Assembly: GCF_040812015.1 (NCBI RefSeq)
Contig: NZ_JBFNXJ010000001.1
Span: 372,001-436,000 of the forward strand
Reading direction: 5' to 3'
Source of the DNA: Chitinivorax sp. PXF-14
GTDB taxonomy: Bacteria > Pseudomonadota > Gammaproteobacteria > Burkholderiales > SCOH01
Length of the DNA: 64,000 nucleotides
Part shown: positions 52,748 through 64,000 of the stretch, one piece after another
Position numbering within the stretch: position 1 is the stretch's first letter
Layout of the letters: each line of letters starts with the position of its first letter
Notes under the pieces: model-generated
Told to the model about the DNA's origin: nothing
The model's database searches: none
Seen by the model: the letters and a program-made list of their open reading frames with translations, nothing else
Translations under genes and position numbers: made by a program

Positions 52748-53236
52748 ATGAACAAGTTGCAGAATTTCTTTAAGACATTTTTCTTGCTGGAACTGGTAAA
52801 AGGGATGGCCCTGACTGGCCGCCATATGTTCCAGCGCAAGATTACCGTCCAGTTCCCGGACGAAAAGACGCCGATGTCGCCGCGCTTCCGTGGACTTCAT
52901 GCCTTGCGTCGCTATCCAAATGGCGAAGAGCGCTGTATTGCGTGCAAGTTGTGCGAGGCTGTTTGCCCAGCGATGGCGATCACGATTGAATCCGAGCAAC
53001 GGGATGACGGTACGCGTCGCACGACCCGTTACGATATTGACCTGACAAAATGTATTTTCTGTGGATTTTGTGAGGAGTCCTGTCCGGTTGATTCGATTGT
53101 CGAGACGCATATTTTTGAATACCACGGCGAGAAGCGGGGAGATTTGCTGTACACCAAACCTATGCTGCTTGCCGTTGGCGACAAATATGAAGCTGAGATT
53201 GCAAAGGCGCGTGAAGTCGACGCGCAATATCGATAA
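52748..53236 (+). CDS. nuoI: NADH-quinone oxidoreductase subunit I
   Basis: The TYKY-type ferredoxin subunit carrying clusters N6a and N6b. Two 4Fe-4S motifs are intact: [13 protein letters not shown] (about residues 61-73) and [13 protein letters not shown] (about 100-112). The N-terminal amphipathic helices ([22 protein letters not shown]) lie on the membrane surface. At 162 residues it is full length. It follows nuoH by 18 bases. Confidence 0.97.
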   Translation: MNKLQNFFKTFFLLELVKGMALTGRHMFQRKITVQFPDEKTPMSPRFRGLHALRRYPNGEERCIACKLCEAVCPAMAITIESEQRDDGTRRTTRYDIDLTKCIFCGFCEESCPVDSIVETHIFEYHGEKRGDLLYTKPMLLAVGDKYEAEIAKAREVDAQYR

Positions 53237-53287
53237 ATGCCCGACCGAAATTCGGTTGATACCCATGCATAACAACAAGGTCTGGTC

Positions 53288-53923
53288 ATGACTTTTCAGA
53301 CGCTAGTCTTCTACGTATTGGCTGCCATTCTTCTAGGATCGGCCGCTCGGGTTATTACTGCAAAGAATCCTGTGCACGCCGCACTTTATTTGGTACTGGC
53401 CTTTTTTAGCGGCGCCGGGCTCTGGTTGTTGATTCAGGCGGAATTCCTCGGCATTTCGCTGGTGCTTGTCTATGTCGGTGCAGTGATGGTGTTGTTCCTG
53501 TTCGTATGCATGATGCTCGACATCAATTTCGAGAAATTGCGCACAGGTTTTTGGAAGAGCCTACCCCTAGCTTCGGCGGTCGCCTTGCTTATGGTTGTCG
53601 AAATGGCGTTGGTGTTTACCGGAAAGAATAGTGGTGTCGCAGGTGTCTCGCAGCTGCCGGAACATCCCGCCGGCTATAGCAATACCAAGGAGCTCGGCAA
53701 GGTGCTGTATACGCAGTTTGTCTATCCGTTCGAGATTGCCGCGATCGTGTTGCTTGTGGCGATCGTTGCAGCAATTGCACTTACCATGCGTGGCCGCAAG
53801 GACACCAAGTATCAGGACCCTGGCCAGCAGGCTAAGGTGAAGCGCGCGGATCGCGTACGTGTCGTCAAAATGGCGGCGGAAAAACCGCAACCGACCGACG
53901 TCGCAGAACAATCGGCCAAGTAA
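53288..53923 (+). CDS. nuoJ: NADH-quinone oxidoreductase subunit J
   Basis: Membrane subunit with five helices, 211 residues. The conserved third helix with its pi-bulge, ISLVLVYVGAVMVLFLFVCMMLDI near residues 57-80, is clear. ITAKNPVHAALYLVLAFFSGAGLWLLIQAEFLG precedes it. A charged C-terminal tail of about 45 residues (RGRKDTKYQDPGQQAKVKRADRVRVVKM) extends past the last helix. It is separated from nuoI by 51 bases. Confidence 0.96.
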   Translation: MTFQTLVFYVLAAILLGSAARVITAKNPVHAALYLVLAFFSGAGLWLLIQAEFLGISLVLVYVGAVMVLFLFVCMMLDINFEKLRTGFWKSLPLASAVALLMVVEMALVFTGKNSGVAGVSQLPEHPAGYSNTKELGKVLYTQFVYPFEIAAIVLLVAIVAAIALTMRGRKDTKYQDPGQQAKVKRADRVRVVKMAAEKPQPTDVAEQSAK

Positions 53924-53954
53924 GCGCCATTCTGGATAATAAAAGGGGATCTTC

Positions 53955-54260
53955 GTGCTCTCGCTGACGCACTATCTCGTTCTGGGCGCCATATTGTTCG
54001 CCATCAGCATCCTGGGTATTTTTCTCAATCGTAAGAACATCATTGTTCTGCTCATGGCGATTGAATTGATGCTGCTCGCGGTGAACATGAACTTTATCGC
54101 CTTCTCGCAATTCATGAATGACGCAGCAGGTCAGATTTTCGTGTTCTTTATCCTGACTGTGGCTGCGGCGGAATCCGCAATCGGGTTGGCCATTTTGGTC
54201 GTACTGTTCAGAAACCTGAACACTATCAATGTGGAAGAGCTCGACAGCCTGAAGGGCTGA
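53955..54260 (+). CDS. nuoK: NADH-quinone oxidoreductase subunit K
   Basis: MrpC-like membrane subunit with three helices, 101 residues. The conserved buried glutamates lie in [21 protein letters not shown] (about residue 36) and [24 protein letters not shown] (about 72). The start is GTG 53955, with AAGGGGAT about seven bases upstream. It lies between nuoJ and nuoL in the standard order. Confidence 0.97.
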   Translation: MLSLTHYLVLGAILFAISILGIFLNRKNIIVLLMAIELMLLAVNMNFIAFSQFMNDAAGQIFVFFILTVAAAESAIGLAILVVLFRNLNTINVEELDSLKG

Positions 54261-54309
54261 TCGCGTTCCCCAAGTCGACTTTACAGGTTTAATAAGAAAA
54301 CGCATCACC

Positions 54310-56340
<2,031 letters not shown>

Positions 56341-56382
56341 GAAATCGAATAACGAAAACGCTGAGATTTAGATAGGTTAGTC

Positions 56383-57876
56383 ATGAGTGAACATTTGCTG
56401 AGTCTGGTCATCTGGACGCCAATCATCGCTGGTGTGCTAGTCCTGGCCACTGGCGGGGATCGCAACGCGGGATTGGCTCGCTGGATAGCCCTGATAGGCG
56501 CAGCGGCCGGTTTCCTGCTGTCTTTGCCGCTATATACCGAGTTCCAGTCCTTGCATGGTGGTATGCAGTTCGAGGAGATGGCTCCGTGGATCAGCCGTTT
56601 CAACATCAACTATCATCTCGGCGTAGACGGCATTTCGATGCTGTTCGTGGTGTTGAACAGCTTCACGACCTTGCTCGTGGTGATTGCTGGCTGGGAAGTG
56701 ATCGAACGGCGGGTAGCGCAGTACTTTGCTGCGTTCCTGATCATGTCTGGTCTGATCAATGGTTCTTTCGCTTCATTGGATGCCATTCTGTTCTACGCGT
56801 TCTTTGAAGCCATGCTGATCCCGATGTACCTGATCATCGGCGTGTGGGGTGGACCGAACCGGGTCTATGCAGCGGTCAAGTTCTTCCTGTATACCCTGAT
56901 GGGTTCGCTGCTGATGCTGGTTGCCTTCATCTACCTGTACATTCAGGCGGGTAACAGCTTCTCCATCCTGGACTACCACAATCTGCATCTGCCTCTCGAT
57001 GTCCAGAAGTGGTTGTTTGTGGCTTTCTTCCTGTCCTTTGCCGTCAAGGTGCCGATGTGGCCCGTGCACACGTGGTTGCCAGACGCCCACGTGGAGGCGC
57101 CAACGGGCGGTTCCATGGTGCTGGCGGCAATCACCCTCAAGCTGGGTGCTTATGGTTTCCTGCGTTTCAGCTTGCCGATTGCTCCCGACGCGAGCCACGC
57201 CCTTTCCGGCGTGATGATTTTCCTGTCGCTGGTCGCGGTGGTGTACATCGGCTTGGTTGCCCTTGTTCAAGCTGACATGAAGAAATTGGTGGCCTATTCG
57301 TCCATCGCCCACATGGGTTTTGTTACGTTGGGCCTGTTCATGTTCTCCGGCGACATGTTGACCAACGAGGGGGTTGAAGGCGCGCTGATCCAGATGCTGT
57401 CCCATGGCTTTGTTTCGGCAGCCATGTTTGCATGTATCGGCGTGATGTACGACCGTATGCATTCGCGACAGATTGCGGACTACGGTGGTGTGGTCAATAC
57501 GATGCCTAAATTTGCCGCCTTCATGATGCTGTTCGGCATGGCGAATGCTGGCTTGCCGGCAACCTCCGGTTTTGTGGGCGAATTCCTGGTCATCATGGGG
57601 GCAGTAAAAGCCAACTTCTGGTACGCCTTCCTTGCCGCCACTACACTGATTTTTGGTGCAGCCTATACGCTTTGGATGTATAAGCGGGTCATCTTCGGCG
57701 ACGTTGCCAACGAGCATGTTGCTGAGCTGACAGATATCAACGGGCGCGAGTTCCTCTTGCTTGCTGTGCTGGCGGTGACCGTTCTGGGGATGGGGCTTTA
57801 CCCCGAGATGTTCATCTCGAAGATGCACGCGTCGGTGAATGATCTGATTGCGCACGTCGCCAGAAGCAAGATTTAA
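56383..57876 (+). CDS. nuoM: NADH-quinone oxidoreductase subunit M
   Basis: Second antiporter-like subunit, 497 residues with about 14 helices. The conserved Glu is in FYAFFEAMLIPMYLIIGVWGG (about residue 144), and the pump Lys in AVKVPMWPVHTWLPDAHVEAPTGGSMVLAAITLKLGAYGFLRF (about 234-265). YSSIAHMGFVTLGLFMF is the discontinuous helix. It starts 42 bases after nuoL and is full length. Confidence 0.97.
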   Translation: MSEHLLSLVIWTPIIAGVLVLATGGDRNAGLARWIALIGAAAGFLLSLPLYTEFQSLHGGMQFEEMAPWISRFNINYHLGVDGISMLFVVLNSFTTLLVVIAGWEVIERRVAQYFAAFLIMSGLINGSFASLDAILFYAFFEAMLIPMYLIIGVWGGPNRVYAAVKFFLYTLMGSLLMLVAFIYLYIQAGNSFSILDYHNLHLPLDVQKWLFVAFFLSFAVKVPMWPVHTWLPDAHVEAPTGGSMVLAAITLKLGAYGFLRFSLPIAPDASHALSGVMIFLSLVAVVYIGLVALVQADMKKLVAYSSIAHMGFVTLGLFMFSGDMLTNEGVEGALIQMLSHGFVSAAMFACIGVMYDRMHSRQIADYGGVVNTMPKFAAFMMLFGMANAGLPATSGFVGEFLVIMGAVKANFWYAFLAATTLIFGAAYTLWMYKRVIFGDVANEHVAELTDINGREFLLLAVLAVTVLGMGLYPEMFISKMHASVNDLIAHVARSKI

Positions 57877-57905
57877 GCGACGAGCAGACTGAGGAAACAC
57901 GTGTA

Positions 57906-59369
57906 ATGAACTTTGCTAGCATGAACCTCTTGGCAGCACTGCCCGAAACCTTCCTGTTGTGTGCAATAGCGGTCATCTTGATCGTTGACGCCTTTACCAA
58001 GGAAGAGCCGAGCGCTGCGAGCTACTATCTGTCACTACTGACGCTCGTTGGTTGTGCCTACCTGACTTGGAGCACGATGTCTCCGACGGTCTCCTATGCA
58101 TTCAACAATTTCTTTGTTGATGATCCGATGGCCGAAGTGCTCAAGCTGGGGACTTATCTGGCGACGGGCGCAATATTTGTGTATTCGCGGCAATATCTTG
58201 CTGATCGCGCAATTTTTCGTGGAGAATTTTTCTCGCTGAGCTTGTTCGCCATGCTGGGCATGATGGTGATGCTCTCGGCGAATAACCTGCTGACGCTGTA
58301 TCTGGGGCTGGAGTTGCTGTCATTGTCGCTCTACGCTTTGGTGGCGTTGCAGCGCGACTCTGCGATTGCGACCGAAGCGGCAATGAAGTATTTCGTTCTC
58401 GGTGCGTTGGCCTCCGGCATGTTGCTCTATGGCATGTCGATGATCTATGGCGCAACCGGATCTTTGGATTTGCAAACCGTTGCTACCAAGATTGCCAGCG
58501 GTGAGGCAAAGTCTGCTTTGCTCGCACTGGGTGTCGTGTTCATTGTGGCCGGCGTAGCCTTCAAGTTGGGCGCGGTACCATTCCATATGTGGGTACCCGA
58601 TGTGTATCAAGGGGCGCCGACTGCCGTCACAATGTTCATTGGTTCCGCACCTAAGCTCGCTGCTTTTGCGTTTGTCATCCGTATTTTGGTAATTGGCCTC
58701 GGTGGGTTGTTGAAGGATTGGCAGCCCATGTTGATGATTCTTGCCGTGGCTTCCATGGCTATCGGCAACATCACTGCAATCGCTCAAACCAGTATCAAGC
58801 GGATGCTGGCCTATTCGACCATCTCCCATATGGGGTTCCTGCTGCTTGGCATCCTGTCCGGGGCTGTCAATGGCTACGCTGCATCGATGTTTTATGCGCT
58901 TGCCTATGTGCTCATGACGCTTGGCGCATTCGGCGTGTTGCTGTTGCTGGCGAATAAAGACAGTGAGGCCGATTCGCTTGACTCGTTCAAGGGGTTGGCG
59001 GATCGCAGTCGCTGGTTTGCGTTCGTGATGTTGTTGTTGATGGTCTCCATGGCGGGGATACCCGGCACCATCGGCTTCTGGGCCAAGCTGCAGGTAATTA
59101 CCGTGATCGTGGACATCAAGCTGTATTGGCTTGCTGTTGCTGCAGTCATGTTCTCCTTAATCGGCGCGTTTTATTATCTGCGTGTGATCAAGCTGATGTT
59201 CTTCGAGTCGGCAGATGAAGGTGAGAGCCAAGCGAGCTTGTCTGGCGTCCTGGGAGCCAAGCTGGTATTGACTATAAACGGTTTGTTGGTGTTGTTCTTC
59301 GGTATTCTGCCGAGCAGCCTGATGAGCGTTTGCCTTGAAGCAATCAAGCAAAGCGTCCGCTTGTCGTGA
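57906..59369 (+). CDS. nuoN: NADH-quinone oxidoreductase subunit N
   Basis: Third antiporter-like subunit, 487 residues with about 14 helices. The conserved Glu lies in LTLYLGLELLSLSLYALVAL (about residue 133), the Lys in AGVAFKLGAVPFHMWVPDVYQGAPTAVTMFIGSAPKLAAFAF (about 217-247). YSTISHMGFLLLGILSG follows. It is the last nuo gene and overlaps the DUF2818 gene by four bases (GTGA). Confidence 0.97.
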   Translation: MNFASMNLLAALPETFLLCAIAVILIVDAFTKEEPSAASYYLSLLTLVGCAYLTWSTMSPTVSYAFNNFFVDDPMAEVLKLGTYLATGAIFVYSRQYLADRAIFRGEFFSLSLFAMLGMMVMLSANNLLTLYLGLELLSLSLYALVALQRDSAIATEAAMKYFVLGALASGMLLYGMSMIYGATGSLDLQTVATKIASGEAKSALLALGVVFIVAGVAFKLGAVPFHMWVPDVYQGAPTAVTMFIGSAPKLAAFAFVIRILVIGLGGLLKDWQPMLMILAVASMAIGNITAIAQTSIKRMLAYSTISHMGFLLLGILSGAVNGYAASMFYALAYVLMTLGAFGVLLLLANKDSEADSLDSFKGLADRSRWFAFVMLLLMVSMAGIPGTIGFWAKLQVITVIVDIKLYWLAVAAVMFSLIGAFYYLRVIKLMFFESADEGESQASLSGVLGAKLVLTINGLLVLFFGILPSSLMSVCLEAIKQSVRLS

Positions 59370-59665
59370 ATCTTGCAGCCCTGACTCTATTATTGGCGGC
59401 CATTGTTGCCGCCAATTTGCCGTTCCTGAGCGATCGGATTTTCTTTCTGAAGCTTGGAGGCATGATAAAGAATCTGGCGTGGCGGCTTGCTGAATGGGTG
59501 TTCTTGTATTTTTGTTGTGGTGTGGTGGCTGGATTGCTCGAAGGCCGGTTCGGACCGCCCCACGACCAGCATTGGCAATTTTATGCAGTCACTTTCTTTG
59601 CATTTCTGATATTTTCTCTGCCTGGATTTGTAATGAAATATCTGTGGCAGAAGCCAAGCATATAG
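59366..59665 (+). CDS. DUF2818 membrane protein
   Basis: A 99-residue protein with three hydrophobic segments (about residues 3-22, 40-59 and 71-90) and the conserved core NLPFLSDRIFFLKLGG near 17-32. It starts with GTG overlapping the nuoN stop. This family, as I recall it, occurs at the end of betaproteobacterial nuo operons, suggesting an accessory role in complex I; that role is inferred from position alone. Confidence 0.85.
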   Translation: MNLAALTLLLAAIVAANLPFLSDRIFFLKLGGMIKNLAWRLAEWVFLYFCCGVVAGLLEGRFGPPHDQHWQFYAVTFFAFLIFSLPGFVMKYLWQKPSI

Positions 59666-59681
59666 AGATTTGCAATCGCTA

Positions 59682-59710
59682 TTGCAACAAACAAAAAGTC
59701 TCTCTATAAT
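59682..59710 (+). promoter_or_regulatory. Sigma-70 promoter of tRNA-Val
   Basis: TTGCAA (59682-59687), a 17-base spacer and a perfect TATAAT (59705-59710). The GC-rich base GCG after the -10 fits a stringent-type discriminator. The tRNA starts 13 bases after the -10. Confidence 0.85.
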
Positions 59711-59722
59711 GCGTAGCTCCTT

Positions 59723-59799
59723 AGGCGCGTAGCTCAGCTGGTTAGAGCACCACCTTGACATGGTGGGGGTCGTTGGTTCGAGTCCAATCGCGCCTACCA
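59723..59799 (+). tRNA. tRNA-Val (anticodon GAC)
   Basis: A 77-base tRNA with encoded CCA. The acceptor stem AGGCGCG pairs with CGCGCCT. The D-arm TAGCTCAGCTGGTTAGAGCA is standard. The anticodon stem-loop CCACC-TTGACAT-GGTGG gives GAC. The T-stem GTTGG/CCAAT has one G-T pair. It has its own strong promoter. Confidence 0.96.
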
Positions 59800-59888
59800 A
59801 CGAATAAGAGGAAAATCTGTCGATGTTTCGAACTTGCAGCTTGGCGTTATATTGCTAGGGTGTGACTGGTCGTTCGGGTTTGTCCTTG

Positions 59889-59920
59889 AAAAAAGTGCGG
59901 CTACACCGCACTTTTTTTTT
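59889..59920 (+). terminator. Terminator between tRNA-Val and thrS
   Basis: AAAAAAGTGCGG pairs with CCGCACTTTTTT around CTACA and continues in T residues. It lies 90 bases after the tRNA and 57 before thrS. It can end the tRNA transcript or serve as a thrS leader attenuator. Confidence 0.85.
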
Positions 59921-59976
59921 GCCTGTTTTAGACGGTATTTCAATTAACTGCAATTGTGGATGGAAAGGCTCCTCCT

Positions 59977-61887
59977 ATGCCTGTCATAACGCTTCCCGAT
60001 GGTTCGCAACGTTCGTACGACAATCCGGTGACTGTGGCTGAGGTTGCTGCGAGTATTGGCGCTGGCCTGGCCCGTGCGGCCTTGGCCGGCAAAGTTGATG
60101 GCGAGCTGGTCGATACCTCCTGTCTCATCGATCGCGATGTCGCGCTTGCGATTGTTACCGACCGCGACGTGGACGGCCTTGAGGTGATTCGCCATTCGAC
60201 TGCACATTTGCTGGCCTATGCCGTCAAGGAGCTGTTCCCCGAAGCCCAGGTGACCATTGGCCCGGTTATCGAGAATGGCTTCTACTATGACTTTTCCTAT
60301 AAGCGCCCATTTACGCCTGAAGATCTGGGCGCCATCGAAAAGCGCATGAGTGAGCTGGCCAAGCGAGATCATCCTGTTACCCGTGAGGTATGGGGGCGTG
60401 ACGAAGCGGTGCGATTCTTCGAGAGCATCGGTGAGCGATATAAAGCGGAGCTCATCGGCTCGATTCCATCTGGAGAGGATGTGTCGCTGTACAGAGAGGG
60501 CGATTTTGTCGATCTGTGCCGGGGGCCGCATGTACCGTCTACTGGCAAGCTTAAGGTCTTCAAGTTGATGAAGGTGGCCGGCGCCTACTGGCGCGGCGAT
60601 TCACGCAACGAGATGCTGCAGCGCATCTACGGGACTGCCTGGTCCAAGAAGGAGGATCTGGACGCGTACCTGCATCAGTTGGAAGAGGCTGAGAAACGGG
60701 ATCATCGAAAGATCGGCCGCCAGCAAGATCTCTTCCACCTGCAGGATGAAGCGCCGGGTATGGTGTTCTGGCACCCCAAGGGGTGGACCGTGTGGCAGAC
60801 CGTCGAGCAGTACATGCGGTGCGTCCTGCGCGAGCACGGTTATGAGGAGGTGCGTACGCCGCTCGTCATGGATCGTGTCTTGTGGGAGCGCTCTGGGCAT
60901 TGGGAAAACTACCGGGAGAACATGTTTACGACGGAGTCGGAGAAGCGTGACTACGCCGTGAAACCGATGAACTGCCCTGGTCATATTCAGATATTCAATC
61001 AGGGGTTGAAGAGTTATCGTGACCTCCCGCTGCGCCTGGCCGAGTTCGGGGCCTGTCACCGCAATGAGCCCTCTGGTTCGCTGCATGGCATCATGCGCGT
61101 GCGTGGCTTTACCCAGGATGATGCGCATATTTTCTGTACGGAAGATCAAATCCAGTCGGAATCGATGGCGTTCATCGAGCTGCTGCAGAAAGTGTATGCG
61201 GACTTTGGCTTTGCCGAGATTCTCGTCAAGCTTTCCACTCGACCGGAGAAACGTGCAGGCTCCGATGAGGTGTGGGACAAGGCCGAGGCGTCCTTGGCTG
61301 AGGCGTTGAAGGCTAAGGGCCTGGTATATGACCTGCAGCCAGGGGAGGGGGCATTTTATGGCCCGAAGATCGAGTTTTCGTTGAAGGACTCGATCGGGCG
61401 GGTGTGGCAGTGCGGTACGCTGCAGCTCGACTTTGTGCTGCCGCAGCGGCTCGGAGCCGAGTACGTGGCTGAGGACAATGGCAAGCATGTGCCGGTCATG
61501 TTACATCGAGCAATCCTAGGCTCGCTGGAGCGGTTCATCGGCATCCTCATCGAAAACTATGCGGGTAGCCTGCCATTGTGGCTTTCGCCTGTGCAAATGG
61601 TGGTGATGAATATCTCTGAGTCGCAGGCCGATTATGTTCGCGATGTGACTGAGCGACTGAAGTTGGCAGGTTTCCGCGCCATTGCGGACTTGAGAAATGA
61701 GAAAATTACCTATAAAATCCGCGAACATAGTTTGCAGCGGCTCCCATATCAGTTGATTTTGGGTGACAAAGAGAAGGCTGCAGGCTTGGTTGCCGTGCGT
61801 ACCCGCCAAGGTGAAGACTTGGGTCAAATGACGATTGACGCGCTGATTGAGCGCTTGCGTCAGGACCTGCCGGGTAGCACGGTTTAA
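59977..61887 (+). CDS. thrS: Threonyl-tRNA synthetase
   Basis: Charges tRNA-Thr. In its 636 residues: TGS domain ([27 protein letters not shown]), editing domain with [16 protein letters not shown], class II catalytic core with zinc ligands in [10 protein letters not shown] and later His residues, [31 protein letters not shown] motif 2, motif 3 [17 protein letters not shown], and a C-terminal anticodon-binding domain ([16 protein letters not shown]). ATG 59977 has GGAAAGG about eight bases upstream; an in-frame GTG at 59956 would overlap that site. It starts the thrS-infC-rpmI-rplT-pheS cluster. Confidence 0.97.
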   Translation: MPVITLPDGSQRSYDNPVTVAEVAASIGAGLARAALAGKVDGELVDTSCLIDRDVALAIVTDRDVDGLEVIRHSTAHLLAYAVKELFPEAQVTIGPVIENGFYYDFSYKRPFTPEDLGAIEKRMSELAKRDHPVTREVWGRDEAVRFFESIGERYKAELIGSIPSGEDVSLYREGDFVDLCRGPHVPSTGKLKVFKLMKVAGAYWRGDSRNEMLQRIYGTAWSKKEDLDAYLHQLEEAEKRDHRKIGRQQDLFHLQDEAPGMVFWHPKGWTVWQTVEQYMRCVLREHGYEEVRTPLVMDRVLWERSGHWENYRENMFTTESEKRDYAVKPMNCPGHIQIFNQGLKSYRDLPLRLAEFGACHRNEPSGSLHGIMRVRGFTQDDAHIFCTEDQIQSESMAFIELLQKVYADFGFAEILVKLSTRPEKRAGSDEVWDKAEASLAEALKAKGLVYDLQPGEGAFYGPKIEFSLKDSIGRVWQCGTLQLDFVLPQRLGAEYVAEDNGKHVPVMLHRAILGSLERFIGILIENYAGSLPLWLSPVQMVVMNISESQADYVRDVTERLKLAGFRAIADLRNEKITYKIREHSLQRLPYQLILGDKEKAAGLVAVRTRQGEDLGQMTIDALIERLRQDLPGSTV

Positions 61888-61913
61888 TTTTTGTAAGACT
61901 TGGAGACACTGCT

Positions 61914-62432
61914 ATAGCTCAGGAACGCGAACCACGAATCAACGGCGAGATCAATGTGTCGGAGCTTCGTTTGGTAGGGGTGGAAGGAGAGCAGCTCGGT
62001 ATCGTTAACTTGGCGCAGGCGCTGAGTATGGCGGAAGAGGCTGATGTTGACTTGGTTGAAATTGCACCACAGGCTAGCCCACCGGTTTGCCGCCTGATGG
62101 ACTATGGCAAGTTCAAATACCAGGAAAGCAAGAAGCGGCACGAAGCCAAGCTCAAGCAGAAGCAAATCCAGGTCAAGGAAATCAAATTCCGTCCCGGAAC
62201 CGATGAGGGTGACTATCAAGTCAAGCTGCGTAATTTGATCCGCTTCCTGCAGGAAGGGGACAAGGCGAAGATTACGCTGCGTTTCCGCGGCCGAGAGATG
62301 GCGCACCAGGAGTTTGGCGTGGCACTGTTGAAGCGCGTTGAGGGTGACCTGACCGAAGTTGGCGTGGTCGAGCAGTTCCCGAAGATGGAGGGTCGCCAGA
62401 TGATTATGGTGATCGCGCCCAAGAAGAAGTAA
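61914..62432 (+). CDS. infC: Translation initiation factor IF-3, AUA start
   Basis: IF-3 keeps 30S subunits free and checks initiator tRNA pairing. The N-domain begins [36 protein letters not shown], a Lys-rich linker ([16 protein letters not shown]) follows, and the C-domain carries [20 protein letters not shown]. The conserved REPRIN stretch lies upstream of any ATG, GTG or TTG in frame. The only fitting start is ATA at 61914, eight bases after GGAG, giving 172 residues. Non-AUG infC starts (AUU in E. coli) let IF-3 repress its own synthesis; I infer the same here. A start at GTG 61956 would delete conserved residues. Confidence 0.93.
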   Translation: MAQEREPRINGEINVSELRLVGVEGEQLGIVNLAQALSMAEEADVDLVEIAPQASPPVCRLMDYGKFKYQESKKRHEAKLKQKQIQVKEIKFRPGTDEGDYQVKLRNLIRFLQEGDKAKITLRFRGREMAHQEFGVALLKRVEGDLTEVGVVEQFPKMEGRQMIMVIAPKKK

Positions 62433-62467
62433 CCGTATTTGTTGCGATGACGAAAGACGCGTCGCGA

Positions 62468-62516
62468 CAGTGTGAATTTGTCGTGCACAGGTAACGCGAC
62501 AAATGTGATGACACTG
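62468..62516 (+). promoter_or_regulatory. Structured leader before rpmI-rplT
   Basis: In the 139 bases between infC and rpmI, ATTTGTCG (62476-62483) pairs with CGACAAAT (62497-62504), and an outer stem CAGTGT (62468-62473) pairs with ACACTG (62511-62516). In enterobacteria this interval binds L20 for autoregulation of rpmI-rplT; I infer a comparable function. Confidence 0.5.
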
Positions 62517-62571
62517 GGGTTTCAAGTGCTGCAGTCGTAGCCACCTCTTGTCGATCAACAAGGAGAGCATT

Positions 62572-62772
62572 ATGCCGAAGATGAAAACCAAGAGCAGCGC
62601 CAAGAAGCGCCTCAAGGTGCTGGGCAACGGTGGCGTTAAGCGTAGCAAAGCATTTAAGCGCCACATCCTGACCAAGAAGACCACGAAGAACAAGCGTCAA
62701 CTGCGTGGTACGACAATGGTTCATCCCACGAACATGGGTCATGTTCGTGCGATGTTGCCCTACGCTGCTTAA
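62572..62772 (+). CDS. rpmI: 50S ribosomal protein bL35
   Basis: A 66-residue, very basic ribosomal protein. [45 protein letters not shown] is the full L35 signature. ATG 62572 has AAGGAGAG about six bases upstream; an in-frame start at 62548 lies before that site and is unlikely. rplT follows after 12 bases, preceded by AAGGAG, as in almost all bacteria. Confidence 0.98.
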   Translation: MPKMKTKSSAKKRLKVLGNGGVKRSKAFKRHILTKKTTKNKRQLRGTTMVHPTNMGHVRAMLPYAA

Positions 62773-62784
62773 GGAGATTGAAAT

Positions 62785-63144
62785 ATGCCACGAGTTAAAC
62801 GCGGTGTAACGGCACGCGCCCGTCACAAAAAGGTTCTCGCACTGGCCAAGGGCTATCGCGGTCGTCGTAAAAACGTCTACCGTATTGCCAAGCAGGCGGT
62901 AATGAAGGCGGGTCAGTACGCTTATCGTGACCGTCGTCAACGCAAGCGTCAGTTCCGTCAGCTGTGGATTGCGCGTATTAACGCAGCGTCCCGTGAGTGT
63001 GGCCTGACATACAGCCGCTTCATGAATGGTCTGAAGAAGGCTGCGATCGAGATCGACCGTAAGGTGCTGGCTGATCTGGCAGTGTTTGACAAGCCTGCTT
63101 TTGCTCGCATCGTCGAGCAAGCTAAAGCTGGCCTCGCTGCTTAA
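62785..63144 (+). CDS. rplT: 50S ribosomal protein bL20
   Basis: A 119-residue ribosomal protein needed for early 50S assembly and, in enterobacteria, a translational repressor of its own operon. [70 protein letters not shown] is the basic N-terminal extension and start of the globular domain. It ends before a strong terminator that separates it from pheS. Confidence 0.98.
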   Translation: MPRVKRGVTARARHKKVLALAKGYRGRRKNVYRIAKQAVMKAGQYAYRDRRQRKRQFRQLWIARINAASRECGLTYSRFMNGLKKAAIEIDRKVLADLAVFDKPAFARIVEQAKAGLAA

Positions 63145-63159
63145 GCTGTCTGGATCATG

Positions 63160-63188
63160 AAAGGGAGGCGAAGGCCTCCCTTTTTTTT
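63160..63188 (+). terminator. Terminator between rplT and pheS
   Basis: AAAGGGAGGC pairs with GCCTCCCTTT around GAAG, followed by more T residues (eight T in total). Readthrough would supply pheS, or pheS has its own promoter. Confidence 0.9.
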
Positions 63189-63246
63189 CGAATTTTTGCG
63201 CGTCGGCAGGGGTCGGCGCAGGTGGTAAAAATAGGGCGGATGTACC

Positions 63247-64000
63247 ATGCAAAACGTGAACATGATACTTGATCGCGGTTTGGCCGAGCTGCAAGCGGCG
63301 CAGGACCAGGTCGAGTTGGAGCAAGTCAAGGCTCGCTATCTTGGCAAGAGTGGTGAACTGACTGAATTGCTGAAGCAGCTTGGCAAACTTCCGCCCGAAG
63401 AAAAACGGACTGTTGGCGCCGCTATCAACCAGGCAAAGCAGGGCTTCGAGTCAGCATGGTCGGCGCGAAGAGGCGAACTGGATGCGGCAAAGCTCGCACA
63501 GCAGCTGGCCGCCGAGGCGCTCGATGTGACACTGCCAGGCCGCGGCAATCAGGTTGGTGGTTTGCATCCGGTGACGCTGACGCAACAGCGTATCGAGGAC
63601 TTGTTCCGCTCCATGGGCTTCGCTGTTGCAGATGGCCCCGAAATCGAAACAGACTTCCATAACTTCGAAGCACTCAATATTCCGAAAGATCACCCCGCAC
63701 GGGCGATGCAGGATACGTTTTACGTCGAGGGCGGGGATGTGTTGCGTACCCATACCTCCCCCATTCAAATCCGTTACATGTTGCAGAACCCGCCACCGAT
63801 CAAGATCATTGCCCCCGGGCGGGTGTATCGCGTCGATTCCGATGCCACCCATTCGCCGATGTTCCATCAAATGGAGGGGCTGTGGGTTGACGAGGGAGTC
63901 AGTTTCGCCGACCTCAAGGCGGTGTTGATCGACTTCCTGCGTCAATTTTTCGAGCGAGACGATCTGCAGGTGCGTTTCCGCCCTTCATTCTTTCCGTTTA
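63247..64000 (+). CDS. pheS: Phenylalanyl-tRNA synthetase alpha subunit (5' part)
   Basis: Charges tRNA-Phe together with PheT. The window holds 251 codons and cuts the gene in the class II catalytic domain. The N-terminal coiled coil ([43 protein letters not shown]) is complete. [46 protein letters not shown] and motif 2 ([35 protein letters not shown]) follow. The reading frame is open to the window end. ATG 63247 has AGGGCGG about eight bases upstream; ATG 63262 is a less likely alternative. Confidence 0.96.
   Translation, partial: MQNVNMILDRGLAELQAAQDQVELEQVKARYLGKSGELTELLKQLGKLPPEEKRTVGAAINQAKQGFESAWSARRGELDAAKLAQQLAAEALDVTLPGRGNQVGGLHPVTLTQQRIEDLFRSMGFAVADGPEIETDFHNFEALNIPKDHPARAMQDTFYVEGGDVLRTHTSPIQIRYMLQNPPPIKIIAPGRVYRVDSDATHSPMFHQMEGLWVDEGVSFADLKAVLIDFLRQFFERDDLQVRFRPSFFPF

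Overview
The window is a gene-dense, GC-rich bacterial chromosome segment of almost entirely core metabolism. I read it as Betaproteobacteria, most likely Neisseriales or a close relative. The support is an orphan RnfB beside nth, a two-enzyme N-degron pair (aat-bpt), the 14-gene nuo operon followed by a DUF2818 gene and preceded by tpiA-secG-tRNA-Leu, a fur/bamE divergent pair, and a class I PHA locus with phasin and PhaR. The genus cannot be fixed by reading alone. I see no insertion sequence, prophage, CRISPR array or rRNA gene.

Layout. 1-3.4 kb: histidine degradation (hutU, hutH). 3.5-4.4 kb: an unrecognised 73-residue protein and a YbaK-type tRNA deacylase. 4.8-6.7 kb: minCDE (minus), set between intergenic stretches rich in DnaA-box-like sites. 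6.8-10.5 kb: a DUF938 methyltransferase, bamD, rluD, pgeF and a small membrane protein. 10.7-19 kb: the PHA region, with phaC-phaA, a CsgG-like lipoprotein, a glycosyltransferase, a CysK2-like enzyme, and phaP divergent from phaR. 19-26 kb: rimO, nth-rnfB, a methyltransferase, pyrD, aat-bpt and fur. 26-33 kb: bamE-dapB, gpx-ohrR, carAB. 33-39.5 kb: greA, a DUF4149 protein, yhbY, rlmE-ftsH, folP-glmM. 39.5-43.4 kb: pstSCAB (minus). 43.5-59.7 kb: tpiA, secG, tRNA-Leu, nuoA-N, DUF2818. 59.7-64 kb: tRNA-Val, thrS-infC-rpmI-rplT and the 5' part of pheS, cut by the window end.

How the genes work together. PhaA condenses acetyl-CoA, PhaC polymerises the hydroxyacyl-CoA, PhaP coats the granule and PhaR represses. 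phaB is not in the window. MinCDE places the division site. BamD and BamE belong to one outer-membrane assembly machine. CarAB and PyrD feed pyrimidine synthesis. Complex I is fully encoded. The thrS-pheS block is the classical translation cluster.

The most interesting signals are regulatory, not a new multi-gene system. They are: matching palindromes before phaP and before the unknown 73-residue gene; a perfect 24-bp palindrome before a gpx-ohrR pair; a cluster of DnaA-box-like sites around minCDE with long repeated extensions; a non-AUG (AUA) infC start; a structured rpmI leader; a C10 homopolymer inside rnfB; and bamD and rluD starting on the same few bases.
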